From Pseudomonadota bacterium (GTDB lineage Bacteria > Pseudomonadota > Alphaproteobacteria > Acetobacterales > Acetobacteraceae), in contig JAKAZX010000011.1 of assembly GCA_021826485.1 (NCBI GenBank), positions 1-23,471 on the forward strand: a stretch of 23,471 nt of DNA, read 5' to 3'. Shown here in pieces: positions 6,695 through 14,138 of the stretch. The notes below the pieces were generated by a model that worked only from the letters and a program-made list of their open reading frames with translations, did not search any database and was not told the DNA's origin. Position 1 is the first letter of the stretch; every line of letters begins with the position of its first letter. The translations under genes and the position numbers were made by a program.

Positions 6695-8524
6695 TCAGGC
6701 GGCCGCGCCCGCTTCCTGCCGTTCCATCCGCTTGCGATCATGCGGGTTCAGATACCGCTTGCGCAGCCGCACGGCGGACGGCGTCACTTCGACCAGCTCG
6801 TCATCCTCGATATACGCCAGCGCCTGTTCCAGCGACATGCGGCGCGGCGGCGTGAGCAGCATCGCGTCGTCCTTCCCGGCGGCGCGGATATTGGTCAGCT
6901 TCTTTTCCTTGATCGGGTTCACGTCCAGATCGCTGCCGCGCGAATGCTCGCCGATGATCATGCCGACATAGACCTTGTGTCCGGGATCCACGAACAGCGC
7001 GCCACGCTCCTGCAAGTAGAACAGCGCATAATGCACGGCCATGCCGTCGGCGTTGGAGATCAGCGAGCCGTTGCGCCGGCCCTCGATCGGTCCGCGCCAG
7101 GCGCCGTAGCCGGCGAACAGCCGGTTCATGATGCCGGTGCCGCGCGTGTCGGTCAGGAATTCGCCGTGGTAGCCGATCAAGCCGCGGCTGGGGATCAGGA
7201 AGGTCAGTCGCGTCTTGCCGGCACCGAACGGGCGGACTTCGCGCAGCTCGCCCTTGCGGCGGCTCATCTTGTCGACGACGATGCCGGAATAGGCCTCGTC
7301 GACATCGATCATCGCCTCCTCCAGCGGCTCTTCCCGTTCGCCCGTGGCGTCATCGCGCCGCATGATCACGCGCGGCCGGCCGATCGTGAGTTCGAAGCCT
7401 TCGCGCCGCATCTGCTCGATGAGGACGCCGAGTTGCAGTTCCCCGCGCCCCGCCACCTCGAACGCCTCGCTCTCGCTGCTCTCGGTCACCCGGATGGCGA
7501 CATTGCCTTCGGCTTCCCGCAGCAGGCGGTCGCGAATCTGGCGTGACGTGACCTTCCGCCCTTCGCTGCCGCCGAGCGGCCCGTCGTTGATGCGGAAGGT
7601 CATCGACAGCGTCGGCGGATCGACCGGGATGGCCGGCAGGGACGAAGCGAGTTCGGGCGCGCCGATCGTGTCCGGCACCGTCGCCTGCGCCAGTCCGGCG
7701 ACGGCGACGATGTCCCCGGCCACGGCTTCGTCCACCGGCAGCCGGTCGAGGCCGCGGAACGACAGCAGCTTGGTCAGCCGGCCGACCTCCACGACATCGC
7801 TGCCGCTGCGCAGGACCCTGACCGGCATGTTGACGCGCGCGATGCCCTGCTCCACGCGCCCGGTGAGGACGCGGCCGAGATAGGGGTCGTATTCCAGGAT
7901 GGTGGCGACCATCGCGAACGCCGCATCCTGCTGCACCGTCGGCGCCGGGACGTGGTTGAGGACGAGGTCGAACAGCGCGGTGAGATCGCTGCGGCTGCCC
8001 TCCAGCGTCAGGTCCGCCCAGCCTTGCCGGCCCGAGGCGAAGACGATCGGGAAGTCGAGCTGCCGGTCCGTCGCCCCGAGGGCGGCGAACAGCTCGAACA
8101 CTTCCTCATGCACCTCGTGCGGCCGGGCATCCTGCCGATCGACCTTGTTGACCACGACGATCGGGTGCAGCCCGCGCGCGAGGGCCTTGCCCACGACGAA
8201 CTTGGTCTGCGGCAGCACCCCCTCCGCCGCGTCGACCAGCAGCAGGGCGCCATCGACCATGTTCAGAATGCGCTCGACCTCGCCGCCGAAATCCGCGTGG
8301 CCGGGCGTATCGATGATGTTGATCCGCGTGTCCCGCCAGATGACGCTGGTGCACTTGGCCAGGATGGTGATGCCCCGCTCCCGCTCCAGCTCGTTGCGGT
8401 CCAGCGCGCGCTCGGCCACCGCCTGGTGCTCGCGGAATGCGCCGGACTGGCGGAGGAGCTGGTCGACAAGGGTCGTCTTCCCATGATCGACATGGGCGAT
8501 GATCGCGACGTTGCGGAGGGGCAT
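6695..8524 (-). CDS. typA: Ribosome-associated translational GTPase TypA/BipA
   Basis: The 609-residue protein has the normal TypA length. G1 is HVDHGKTT (11-18), G3 is DTPGHADF (72-79) and G4 is NKVD (126-129). EF-G-like domains and the TypA-specific C-terminus follow (SRGLIGYHGEF, GTGIMNRLF, GMIIGEHSR). TypA binds the ribosome and supports 50S assembly and growth under cold or other stress. I chose the ATG at 8524 because the protein then begins with the family-typical PLRNVAIIAHVDHGK; the longer form would need a TTG at 8560 with no family match. No clear Shine-Dalgarno sequence precedes it. A long inverted repeat separates it from the lipoprotein gene upstream on the same strand, so it may have its own promoter. 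Confidence 0.95.
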   Translation of the reverse strand: MPLRNVAIIAHVDHGKTTLVDQLLRQSGAFREHQAVAERALDRNELERERGITILAKCTSVIWRDTRINIIDTPGHADFGGEVERILNMVDGALLLVDAAEGVLPQTKFVVGKALARGLHPIVVVNKVDRQDARPHEVHEEVFELFAALGATDRQLDFPIVFASGRQGWADLTLEGSRSDLTALFDLVLNHVPAPTVQQDAAFAMVATILEYDPYLGRVLTGRVEQGIARVNMPVRVLRSGSDVVEVGRLTKLLSFRGLDRLPVDEAVAGDIVAVAGLAQATVPDTIGAPELASSLPAIPVDPPTLSMTFRINDGPLGGSEGRKVTSRQIRDRLLREAEGNVAIRVTESSESEAFEVAGRGELQLGVLIEQMRREGFELTIGRPRVIMRRDDATGEREEPLEEAMIDVDEAYSGIVVDKMSRRKGELREVRPFGAGKTRLTFLIPSRGLIGYHGEFLTDTRGTGIMNRLFAGYGAWRGPIEGRRNGSLISNADGMAVHYALFYLQERGALFVDPGHKVYVGMIIGEHSRGSDLDVNPIKEKKLTNIRAAGKDDAMLLTPPRRMSLEQALAYIEDDELVEVTPSAVRLRKRYLNPHDRKRMERQEAGAAA

Positions 8525-8563
8525 GGGGAGACCGATGATATCCGAGTTGAACGGGCGCAACCG

Positions 8564-8597
8564 ACCGTGCCGGGCTCCTCATGGAGTCCGGCACGGT
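8564..8597. terminator. Long inverted repeat between lipoprotein gene and typA
   Basis: The arms ACCGTGCCGG (8564-8573) and CCGGCACGGT (8588-8597) match perfectly, and an inner CTCC/GGAG pair encloses a 4-nt loop. In plus-strand RNA a G-U pair joins the two into one 15-bp stem; in minus-strand RNA that position is an A-C mismatch. It lies 60 nt past the end of the lipoprotein gene and 40 nt before typA. There is no T-run, so it may be a Rho-assisted terminator or another structured element. Confidence 0.45.
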
Positions 8598-8656
8598 TCG
8601 GCGCGCCGCACACATAGGCGCTCTCCCGCCATCTTACGAGAGAAAATGCGCGCGGG

Positions 8657-8998
8657 TCAGTTCGGCGTCAGGGTGCTCGGATGCTCCATGGCCGTGCGGA
8701 TGTAGTACTCCGCATCGTCCCACCGCTGCATCTGGATGGATTCCCGCGCGCGCCCCATCTCCCGCATCGCTTCCGGGTCGAAATTGAAGAATGCGTCCGA
8801 GAACGGCACGTTCGTCCCGAGCCAGGCGTTCTCCGCCTTGTTCAGGGCATCGAGTGCCTTGTCCGAGTCATGAGCCTTCACCGCCTGGAGGGCCTGCGTG
8901 AGGAGCGTGTGCGGAAGGCTGGCCTGCTGCGCGTCATAGGACGCGCAGGACGCAAGAACCGTCAACGTGAGCAGGGCGGCCAGACTCAGCTTTGCCAT
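8657..8998 (-). CDS. Small predicted lipoprotein, function unknown
   Basis: The product is 113 residues. The ATG at 8998 starts a classic lipoprotein signal: Met-Ala-Lys, a hydrophobic run, then the lipobox LASC with the acylated Cys at residue 18. A longer in-frame start at 9067 would place 23 polar residues before the signal and is rejected. The mature part is about 95 residues, mainly helical and polar, with a repeat-like helix pair (QALQAVKAHDSDKALDALNK) and a QRWDDAEYYIRTAMEHP segment that recalls a TPR-like helical hairpin. I do not recognise a named family. It should be anchored in the inner or outer membrane facing the periplasm. It is probably a single-gene unit, given the inverted repeat that follows. 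Confidence 0.75.
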   Translation of the reverse strand: MAKLSLAALLTLTVLASCASYDAQQASLPHTLLTQALQAVKAHDSDKALDALNKAENAWLGTNVPFSDAFFNFDPEAMREMGRARESIQMQRWDDAEYYIRTAMEHPSTLTPN

Positions 8999-9192
8999 CG
9001 CAACCCCGCGGGCTGGAGAAGCGGATATCAAGGAGTTGGGAGGGGTCGGTTCGATGTCAAGCAACAAGAGCGCGTGACTTCCCGTTCATTTCCGTCGTTT
9101 CCCGCGAACGGCGGCTTGATCTGCGATTGCGCCGGGGTGTTTCGCGCGGGACATGTCCGGTCGGCGATCCGCCCGCCGCGCAGCTTGCCGTG

Positions 9193-9205
9193 AAAGCGGG
9201 CGCAA
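9193..9205 (+). promoter_or_regulatory. Possible Ada-binding box upstream of ada
   Basis: AAA, six bases, then GCAA (9193-9205) resembles the E. coli Ada operator, which is AAT, six bases, GCAA. It lies 43 nt before the ada start. One A-box base differs, and so short a motif can occur by chance. No clear -35/-10 pair was found with it. Confidence 0.3.
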
Positions 9206-9248
9206 TCGGCGGATGGCACGCTGCCGCGCGTCGGCCCATCCTGGGCGC

Positions 9249-10304
9249 ATGGAAACGATCAGCGATGCCCAGTGGGATGTGATATGCCGCCGCGCCGGGG
9301 CGGATTTTCTCTATGGGGTCAGCAGCATGGGCATCTACTGCCGCCCGGGTTGCCCCTCGCCCCGCCCGAATCGCCGCAACGTGCGCTGTTTCCCCGATGT
9401 CGCCGCGGCGGAGGCGGCCGGCTTCCGAGCGTGCCGTCGCTGCGATCCGAAGGGGGAACGGGCCGCCCTGGGCCGCTCCGTCGTTGCCGATGCTTGCGCC
9501 GCGATCGATCGGTCCGAGACGATCCCCGCGCTGGAGGCGCTGGCACGCCGGGCGGGCTACTCGAAATTCCACTTCCTGCGGCTGTTCCGGGACCACACGG
9601 GCCTGACCCCGCGGGCGTATGCCGAGGGCATCCGGGCGAGGCGGCTGCAGGCCGCCTTGGCCGGCGGCACCCGCGTCGTGGATGCGGTGGCCGGGAGCGG
9701 CTACGGCTCGGAAAGCCGGGTGTACGAGGATCCCGGCCGCCTGCTCGGCATGACACCGGGTGCGGCGCGGCGGGGCGGAGCGGGCGAGACCATTCGCACC
9801 GCCTCGGCGGACTGCGGGTTCGGCCGCCTGCTGATCGGGGCGACGGAGCGGGGGGTTTGCTTCATCGGCTTTGCCGAGCCGGATGCCGCGCTGCTTGCAG
9901 ACCTGCATCGGCGCTTTCCGCATGCCACGCTGGTCCAGGACGACCGGACGCTCGGCGAGATCCTGCGCACGGTCCTTGACTTCCTTGCGGAGCCAAGCGC
10001 CGGGCTTTCGCTTCCGCTCGATTTGCGCGGAACGGCGTTCCAGCTCCGGGTGTGGGAGGCGCTGCGGCAGATCCCGATCGGCCAGACCCGGACCTATTCC
10101 GAGGTCGCCGCGGCGCTGGGTGCGCCCCGGGCGGTGCGGGCGGTGGCGCGGTCCTGCGCCACCAACCCGGTGGCGATCGCCGTTCCCTGCCATCGGGTGG
10201 TCGGCCGCAGCGGCAGCCTGACCGGCTATCGCTGGGGCATCCCGCAGAAGCGGGCCCTGCTGGACCGCGAGGGAGCCAGCCTCGCCGGCAAGGCGCGCCG
10301 ATAG
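9249..10304 (+). CDS. ada: Bifunctional Ada: methylphosphotriester / O6-methylguanine-DNA methyltransferase and regulator
   Basis: The 351-residue protein has the full three-part Ada architecture. The N-terminal zinc domain (1-75) has Cys31, Cys35, Cys62 and Cys65; Cys31 in GIYCRPGC matches the E. coli Cys38 methyl acceptor. An AraC-type helix-turn-helix region spans about 85-180. The C-terminal O6-alkylguanine transferase domain has the active PCHRVVG motif with Cys314. It removes methyl groups from DNA irreversibly and, when Cys31 is methylated, should activate adaptive-response genes. The ATG at 9249 gives the normal family start; open sequence upstream has no family match. A possible Ada box lies 43 nt upstream and a GC-rich hairpin follows the stop, so it is likely monocistronic and autoregulated. 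Confidence 0.94.
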   Translation: METISDAQWDVICRRAGADFLYGVSSMGIYCRPGCPSPRPNRRNVRCFPDVAAAEAAGFRACRRCDPKGERAALGRSVVADACAAIDRSETIPALEALARRAGYSKFHFLRLFRDHTGLTPRAYAEGIRARRLQAALAGGTRVVDAVAGSGYGSESRVYEDPGRLLGMTPGAARRGGAGETIRTASADCGFGRLLIGATERGVCFIGFAEPDAALLADLHRRFPHATLVQDDRTLGEILRTVLDFLAEPSAGLSLPLDLRGTAFQLRVWEALRQIPIGQTRTYSEVAAALGAPRAVRAVARSCATNPVAIAVPCHRVVGRSGSLTGYRWGIPQKRALLDREGASLAGKARR

Positions 10305-10328
10305 CGACGGCGTCCTCGTCCCGCGCGG

Positions 10329-10350
10329 GCGCGGCTGTTCGGAGCCGCGC
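10329..10350 (+). terminator. GC-rich hairpin after ada
   Basis: GCGCGGCT (10329-10336) and AGCCGCGC (10343-10350) form a perfect 8-bp stem with a 6-nt GTTCGG loop, 24 nt past the ada stop. An alternative pairing of TCCCGCGCGG (10319-10328) with CCGCGCGGGA (10345-10354) competes with it. The following bases, GGGAACATTT, are only weakly T-rich. Confidence 0.5.
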
Positions 10351-10601
10351 GGGAACATTTGGACTTGAAACGTACAATATGTTCATTCACCTGAAGTCGC
10401 CGCCGTTCCGCCCTCCGGTTGCGGCAATACAACGGCACGGCACGCAGGAGTCTGAAATAATCCACTAAATGCATGCAAATCATTATTCCGGCATTGTTTT
10501 CTTGACCGGACCGGGATTCACACGGTTGTTGCCGCACACCGTCCTGTGATAGGTCGCGCTCTCTGATGACCGTTGGCGTCACCCCAGCAAGCGGAGCGAC
10601 C
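10351..10601. other. AT-richer spacer before the bactofilin gene
   Basis: This is the longest intergenic stretch in the window and is distinctly richer in A/T around 10365-10385 and 10455-10505. It holds an 8-bp palindrome TGCATGCA (10470-10477), an AATAAT / ATTATT inverted pair (10456-10461 and 10482-10487) and a TTGACC (10502-10507) that could be a -35 without a convincing -10. It probably contains the bactofilin promoter. No RNA gene or credible coding region was seen. Confidence 0.4.
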
Positions 10602-11273
10602 GTGTTCAAGCGCCGTAAGCCCGACGATCCTCGCCCTTCGGAGATGGAAGGGCAACCGTCTCCCGATACGGCCAAGGCTCACGAGACGGGACCCGGCACC
10701 ACGCTGCACACTCCAGCACGGCTGACGGATCCCGGTCTCGGTGTACCGCCATTCCGACCCGCCCCACCGAAAGAGGCACCAGCCATGAGCCGACCTCCGT
10801 TTTCGCCGATCCCGCCGGCTGCCCCGCAGCCGCTGCCGGGGGCACCGCCGCGCCCGGTATCGACACCCTCGGCGCGCAACCCCGGCCGCGATGCGGGGGA
10901 GCGGCGCACCTTGGTCGTCGGGCGCGGCATCAGCGTCCAGGGAACCGTCCAGGATGCCGAGCGGCTGGTGGTCGAGGGCACCGTGGAGGCGACGATGATC
11001 CACGCGTCCGAACTGTCGATTTCGCCGGGCGGCATCTTCAAGGGCGAAGTCGAGGTGGACGAGGCGGAGATTGCCGGCACGATCGACGGTACGCTGACGG
11101 CGCGCGGCAGCCTGCAGGTGCGTGCGAGCGGCAAGGTGCTGGGGACCGCCCGATGCCGGCGGCTGCAGGTGGAGGATGGCGGCCAGATCACCGGCCGGAT
11201 CGAGATGCTGACTGAACCCACCTCCGCGCGGCCGGCGCACAGCGAAGCCCGTGCCGAGACTGTGACATCGTAG
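10602..11273 (+). CDS. Bactofilin family cytoskeletal protein
   Basis: The product is 223 residues from the GTG at 10602. A disordered Pro/Arg-rich N-terminal region of about 95 residues leads into a bactofilin (DUF583) domain of repeated short beta-helix rungs with regular Gly and hydrophobic spacing (VVGRGISVQGTVQDAERLVV, then GEVEVDEAEIAGTIDGTLT and GKVLGTARCRRLQVEDGG). A short polar tail ends the protein. Bactofilins self-assemble without nucleotide into filaments that position cell-envelope or stalk machinery. The GTG start has GGAG 5 nt upstream and gives the FKRRKP opening common in the family; the in-frame ATG at 10566 (235 residues) is the alternative. It converges on glnD with a 28-nt gap containing the palindrome CCGGCGCCGG. 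Confidence 0.88.
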   Translation: MFKRRKPDDPRPSEMEGQPSPDTAKAHETGPGTTLHTPARLTDPGLGVPPFRPAPPKEAPAMSRPPFSPIPPAAPQPLPGAPPRPVSTPSARNPGRDAGERRTLVVGRGISVQGTVQDAERLVVEGTVEATMIHASELSISPGGIFKGEVEVDEAEIAGTIDGTLTARGSLQVRASGKVLGTARCRRLQVEDGGQITGRIEMLTEPTSARPAHSEARAETVTS

Positions 11274-11301
11274 CGCGAATCGACGAACCGGCGCCGGACG
11301 G

Positions 11302-14115
11302 TCAGACGGCCTTCTCCCCCCGGCGGCGCCGGGGTGGAGAAGCGATCACCGGCGGCGCGGCCTCGCCGGGACTTTCGAGTGCGTTGAGCAGCACCTGGCG
11401 CAGTTGCCCCAGCTTGCGCTCGTTTTCCACTTTGAGGCCGAAGATGTCCTTGACGTAGAAGACATCGACGGCGCGCACACCATAGGTGGTCACGTGCGCC
11501 GAGGCGATCTGCAATCCCTGATCGCTGATCGCGGCCGTCACGTCATGCAACAATCCGGGACGGTCCCGGCCGTTCACCTCCAGGACCGTGTGCGTGTTCG
11601 ACGCGCGGTTGTCGATGACCACGCGCGGCGGAACGTGGATCGCCCGCATGCGCCGGCCGAGCACCGCGCGGCCAAGCTTGCGAATCTCGGAGGACAGGCG
11701 GAGCCGTCCGGACAGGGCCTGTTCGATCAGCACGTAGAGGCGCGCAAGCCGGTGGGGCTGATCGAAGGCGCCGCCGGCGGCATCCTGAATCCAGAACGTG
11801 TCCAGCGCCATTCCGTTGGTCAGCGTGTGGATGCGCGCATCGACGATCGACGCCCCTGCCACGGCCAGCGCCCCCGCGATGCGACTGAACAGGCCGGCGT
11901 GATCGGCCGCATACACGGTCACTTCCGTCACCGCCCGTGCCGGGAGGGGTTGCGTCTCCACCGTCAGCGGCGCACCGCGCGCATACGCATCGCGGATCAT
12001 CCTGGCATGGCGCAAATGCGTCTCGGGATCGAACGACAGCCAGTAGCCGGCGTAGCCAAGTCCGAGGAAACGCTCCACGGCATCCTTGGGCCAGTCGTCC
12101 AGCAATGTCGCGAGCGCTTCCTTGGCGCGCTGCACGCGAACGTCGCGTTCGGTGGTCGCCAGCGCGCCTTCGAGCACTTCGGCAACGCGGGCATAAAGCT
12201 CGCGCAGCAGCGTCGCCTTCCAGCCGTTCCAGACTTTCGGCGACACCGCCCGCATGTCGGCGACTGTCAGCACCAGAAGCAGCCGCAGACGCTCCGGCGA
12301 CTGGATGGTATCCGCCAGATCGACGATCGTTTTCGGATCGTCGATGTCGCGCTTGAATGCGGTCTGGCTGAGCAGCAGGTGGTGCAGCACCAGCCACGAG
12401 ACCGTTTCGGTCTCTTCCGCCGCCAAGCCGAGTGCCGGGCCGACCTGCAGCGCCAGTTCGGCGCCCAGTTCCGAATGATCGCCACCGCGGCCCTTCGCGA
12501 TGTCATGCAGCAGCATCGCGAGGTAGAGGGCTCGACGCGACTGCAACTGGTCGGTCAGTCCCGTCGCGACCGGGGCGACGGTATCCAGCTCGGCCCGCTC
12601 CAGCATGTTGAGGACACGAATGGCTTCGATCGTGTGCTCGTCCACCGTGAAGACGTGATAGGTATCGAACTGCATCTGCCCGACGATGCGCGCCCAGTCG
12701 GGAATGAAGCGCCCGAGAAAGCCGGTCTCATTCATGATGGAAAGCCAGTGGGCCGAGTCGACGCGGTGCCGCTCGCTGTCGCGACCACTGAGCAGGTCGA
12801 GGAACAGGGCCGCGGCTTCCGGGTTGCCGCGCAATTGTACGGCGCGGCGCTCGTTGCGGATGAGCGCGCGCATCGCCAGCGGGTGCAGCGCAAAGCCTCG
12901 GTCGCGCGCGATCTGCAGGATGCGCAGCATCAGGATCGGCTCATCGCGGAAGTCGCGCGCGCGGGTCCACATGAGCTTGCCGTCGGCCAGCACGAACCCG
13001 GCCTGCATGATCGCGGCGTCGGTGGCGGGTGCAAGCGCGGGAGGGCCGAGTGCCGCCCGCACCAGGGCAGGCTCCAGCACATGCGTCAGCCGCGTGACCT
13101 CCCGTGCCGTCAGGAAATAGTGGCGCATGAACCGCTCGACGCCGTCCTGCCGTCCATGCCGGGTGTAGCCCATGCGCGCCCCGACAACGGGCTGGAGGTC
13201 GAAGGTCAGCCGCTCCTCCGCACGTCCGGTCACGTAGTGAAGATGAAACCGCAAGGTCCAAAGAAAATCCCATGACCGCTTCGCAAGTCGTGCCTCAGTC
13301 AAAGTAATGATGCCAGCCATCGGGCCTTCGGTTTGGACCAGATCAAATATGGTCGCTATACCGAACGCATAGCGAGATATCCAATAAAGGGTCTGGAGGT
13401 CGCGCAGCCCGCCGCGACCCTCTTTGATGTTCGGTTCGACGACAAATGGGCTGTCGCCATATCGCCGATGCCGCGCGGCACGCTCCGCGCGTTTGGCCGC
13501 GATGTAGCCGCCCGCTCCCGCGGCCCGGCACGCTTCGCGGAACACCTCCGCGAATTCGAAGAACAGGGGCGAATCCCCGGCGATGGGGCGTGCGTCCAGT
13601 AGCGACGTTCTGACCGTGGCATCGCCGTTGGCCTCGGTGAGGCAATCGGCCACGGACCGCGTCGCATGGCCGACCTTCAGGCCGAGATCCCACAAAAAAT
13701 ACAGTATGAATTCAACGGTCTGAAGCGCCTCGGCGCTGGGCGCGTCCGGTGTCAGGAACAGCAGGTCGATGTCGCTGAACGGTGCCAGGACGCCCCGTCC
13801 ATATCCGCCGGTGGCAGCCACCGCGAGCCGCCCGACCGACGCGATGTCGCGCAGCGATAGCGCATAATCCAGCAGCACCTTGATCACGCCGTCGGTCAGG
13901 GAGGCGAGCAGGTGCGCCGCCTTCAGCCCCGGCAGATTTCCCTCTTCGAATGTGTCGCGGACATGCCCCTGCAACCGCGCGAGGTGGCGGCGGAACTGGG
14001 CGAGCACCTCCTCCCGCGGCATCTCGACGCCGTCATGCCCGATGGCGGCCAGCGACTGCGACAGCAGCGCGGCTGCCTCGCCCGGATCAGACGGAAACGG
14101 TGGCGGAACGGTCAT
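11302..14115 (-). CDS. glnD: Bifunctional [protein-PII] uridylyltransferase/uridylyl-removing enzyme
   Basis: The 937-residue enzyme adds UMP to PII proteins when nitrogen is limiting and removes it when glutamine is high. Order of domains: a nucleotidyltransferase domain with GGYGRG near 103-108 and the metal pair D115/D117 in SDIDLLFL; a linker; an HD hydrolase domain with His537-Asp538 in LLHDIAKGRGGDHSELG; then two C-terminal ACT domains near residues 728 and 840 (DHAGLFSRIAGAL and DRPGLLHDVTAAI) that sense glutamine. All key motifs look intact. I favour the ATG at 14115; a TTG at 14136, 2 nt after the mutS stop, is the alternative, and neither has a clear ribosome site. It follows mutS on the same strand within 23 nt, so expression is probably coupled. 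Confidence 0.96.
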   Translation of the reverse strand: MTVPPPFPSDPGEAAALLSQSLAAIGHDGVEMPREEVLAQFRRHLARLQGHVRDTFEEGNLPGLKAAHLLASLTDGVIKVLLDYALSLRDIASVGRLAVAATGGYGRGVLAPFSDIDLLFLTPDAPSAEALQTVEFILYFLWDLGLKVGHATRSVADCLTEANGDATVRTSLLDARPIAGDSPLFFEFAEVFREACRAAGAGGYIAAKRAERAARHRRYGDSPFVVEPNIKEGRGGLRDLQTLYWISRYAFGIATIFDLVQTEGPMAGIITLTEARLAKRSWDFLWTLRFHLHYVTGRAEERLTFDLQPVVGARMGYTRHGRQDGVERFMRHYFLTAREVTRLTHVLEPALVRAALGPPALAPATDAAIMQAGFVLADGKLMWTRARDFRDEPILMLRILQIARDRGFALHPLAMRALIRNERRAVQLRGNPEAAALFLDLLSGRDSERHRVDSAHWLSIMNETGFLGRFIPDWARIVGQMQFDTYHVFTVDEHTIEAIRVLNMLERAELDTVAPVATGLTDQLQSRRALYLAMLLHDIAKGRGGDHSELGAELALQVGPALGLAAEETETVSWLVLHHLLLSQTAFKRDIDDPKTIVDLADTIQSPERLRLLLVLTVADMRAVSPKVWNGWKATLLRELYARVAEVLEGALATTERDVRVQRAKEALATLLDDWPKDAVERFLGLGYAGYWLSFDPETHLRHARMIRDAYARGAPLTVETQPLPARAVTEVTVYAADHAGLFSRIAGALAVAGASIVDARIHTLTNGMALDTFWIQDAAGGAFDQPHRLARLYVLIEQALSGRLRLSSEIRKLGRAVLGRRMRAIHVPPRVVIDNRASNTHTVLEVNGRDRPGLLHDVTAAISDQGLQIASAHVTTYGVRAVDVFYVKDIFGLKVENERKLGQLRQVLLNALESPGEAAPPVIASPPRRRRGEKAV

Positions 14116-14138
14116 CTGCGCGATGTTAGCGGGCAATT

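Noticed and set aside
10379..10468. 29-codon ATG frame in the ada-bactofilin spacer
   Set aside because: No ribosome site, no recognisable similarity, and a frame this short is expected by chance.
11404..13275. Open plus-strand frame of 623 codons antisense to glnD
   Set aside because: It lies wholly within glnD, which has all catalytic motifs; the translation has shadow-frame composition and no domain.
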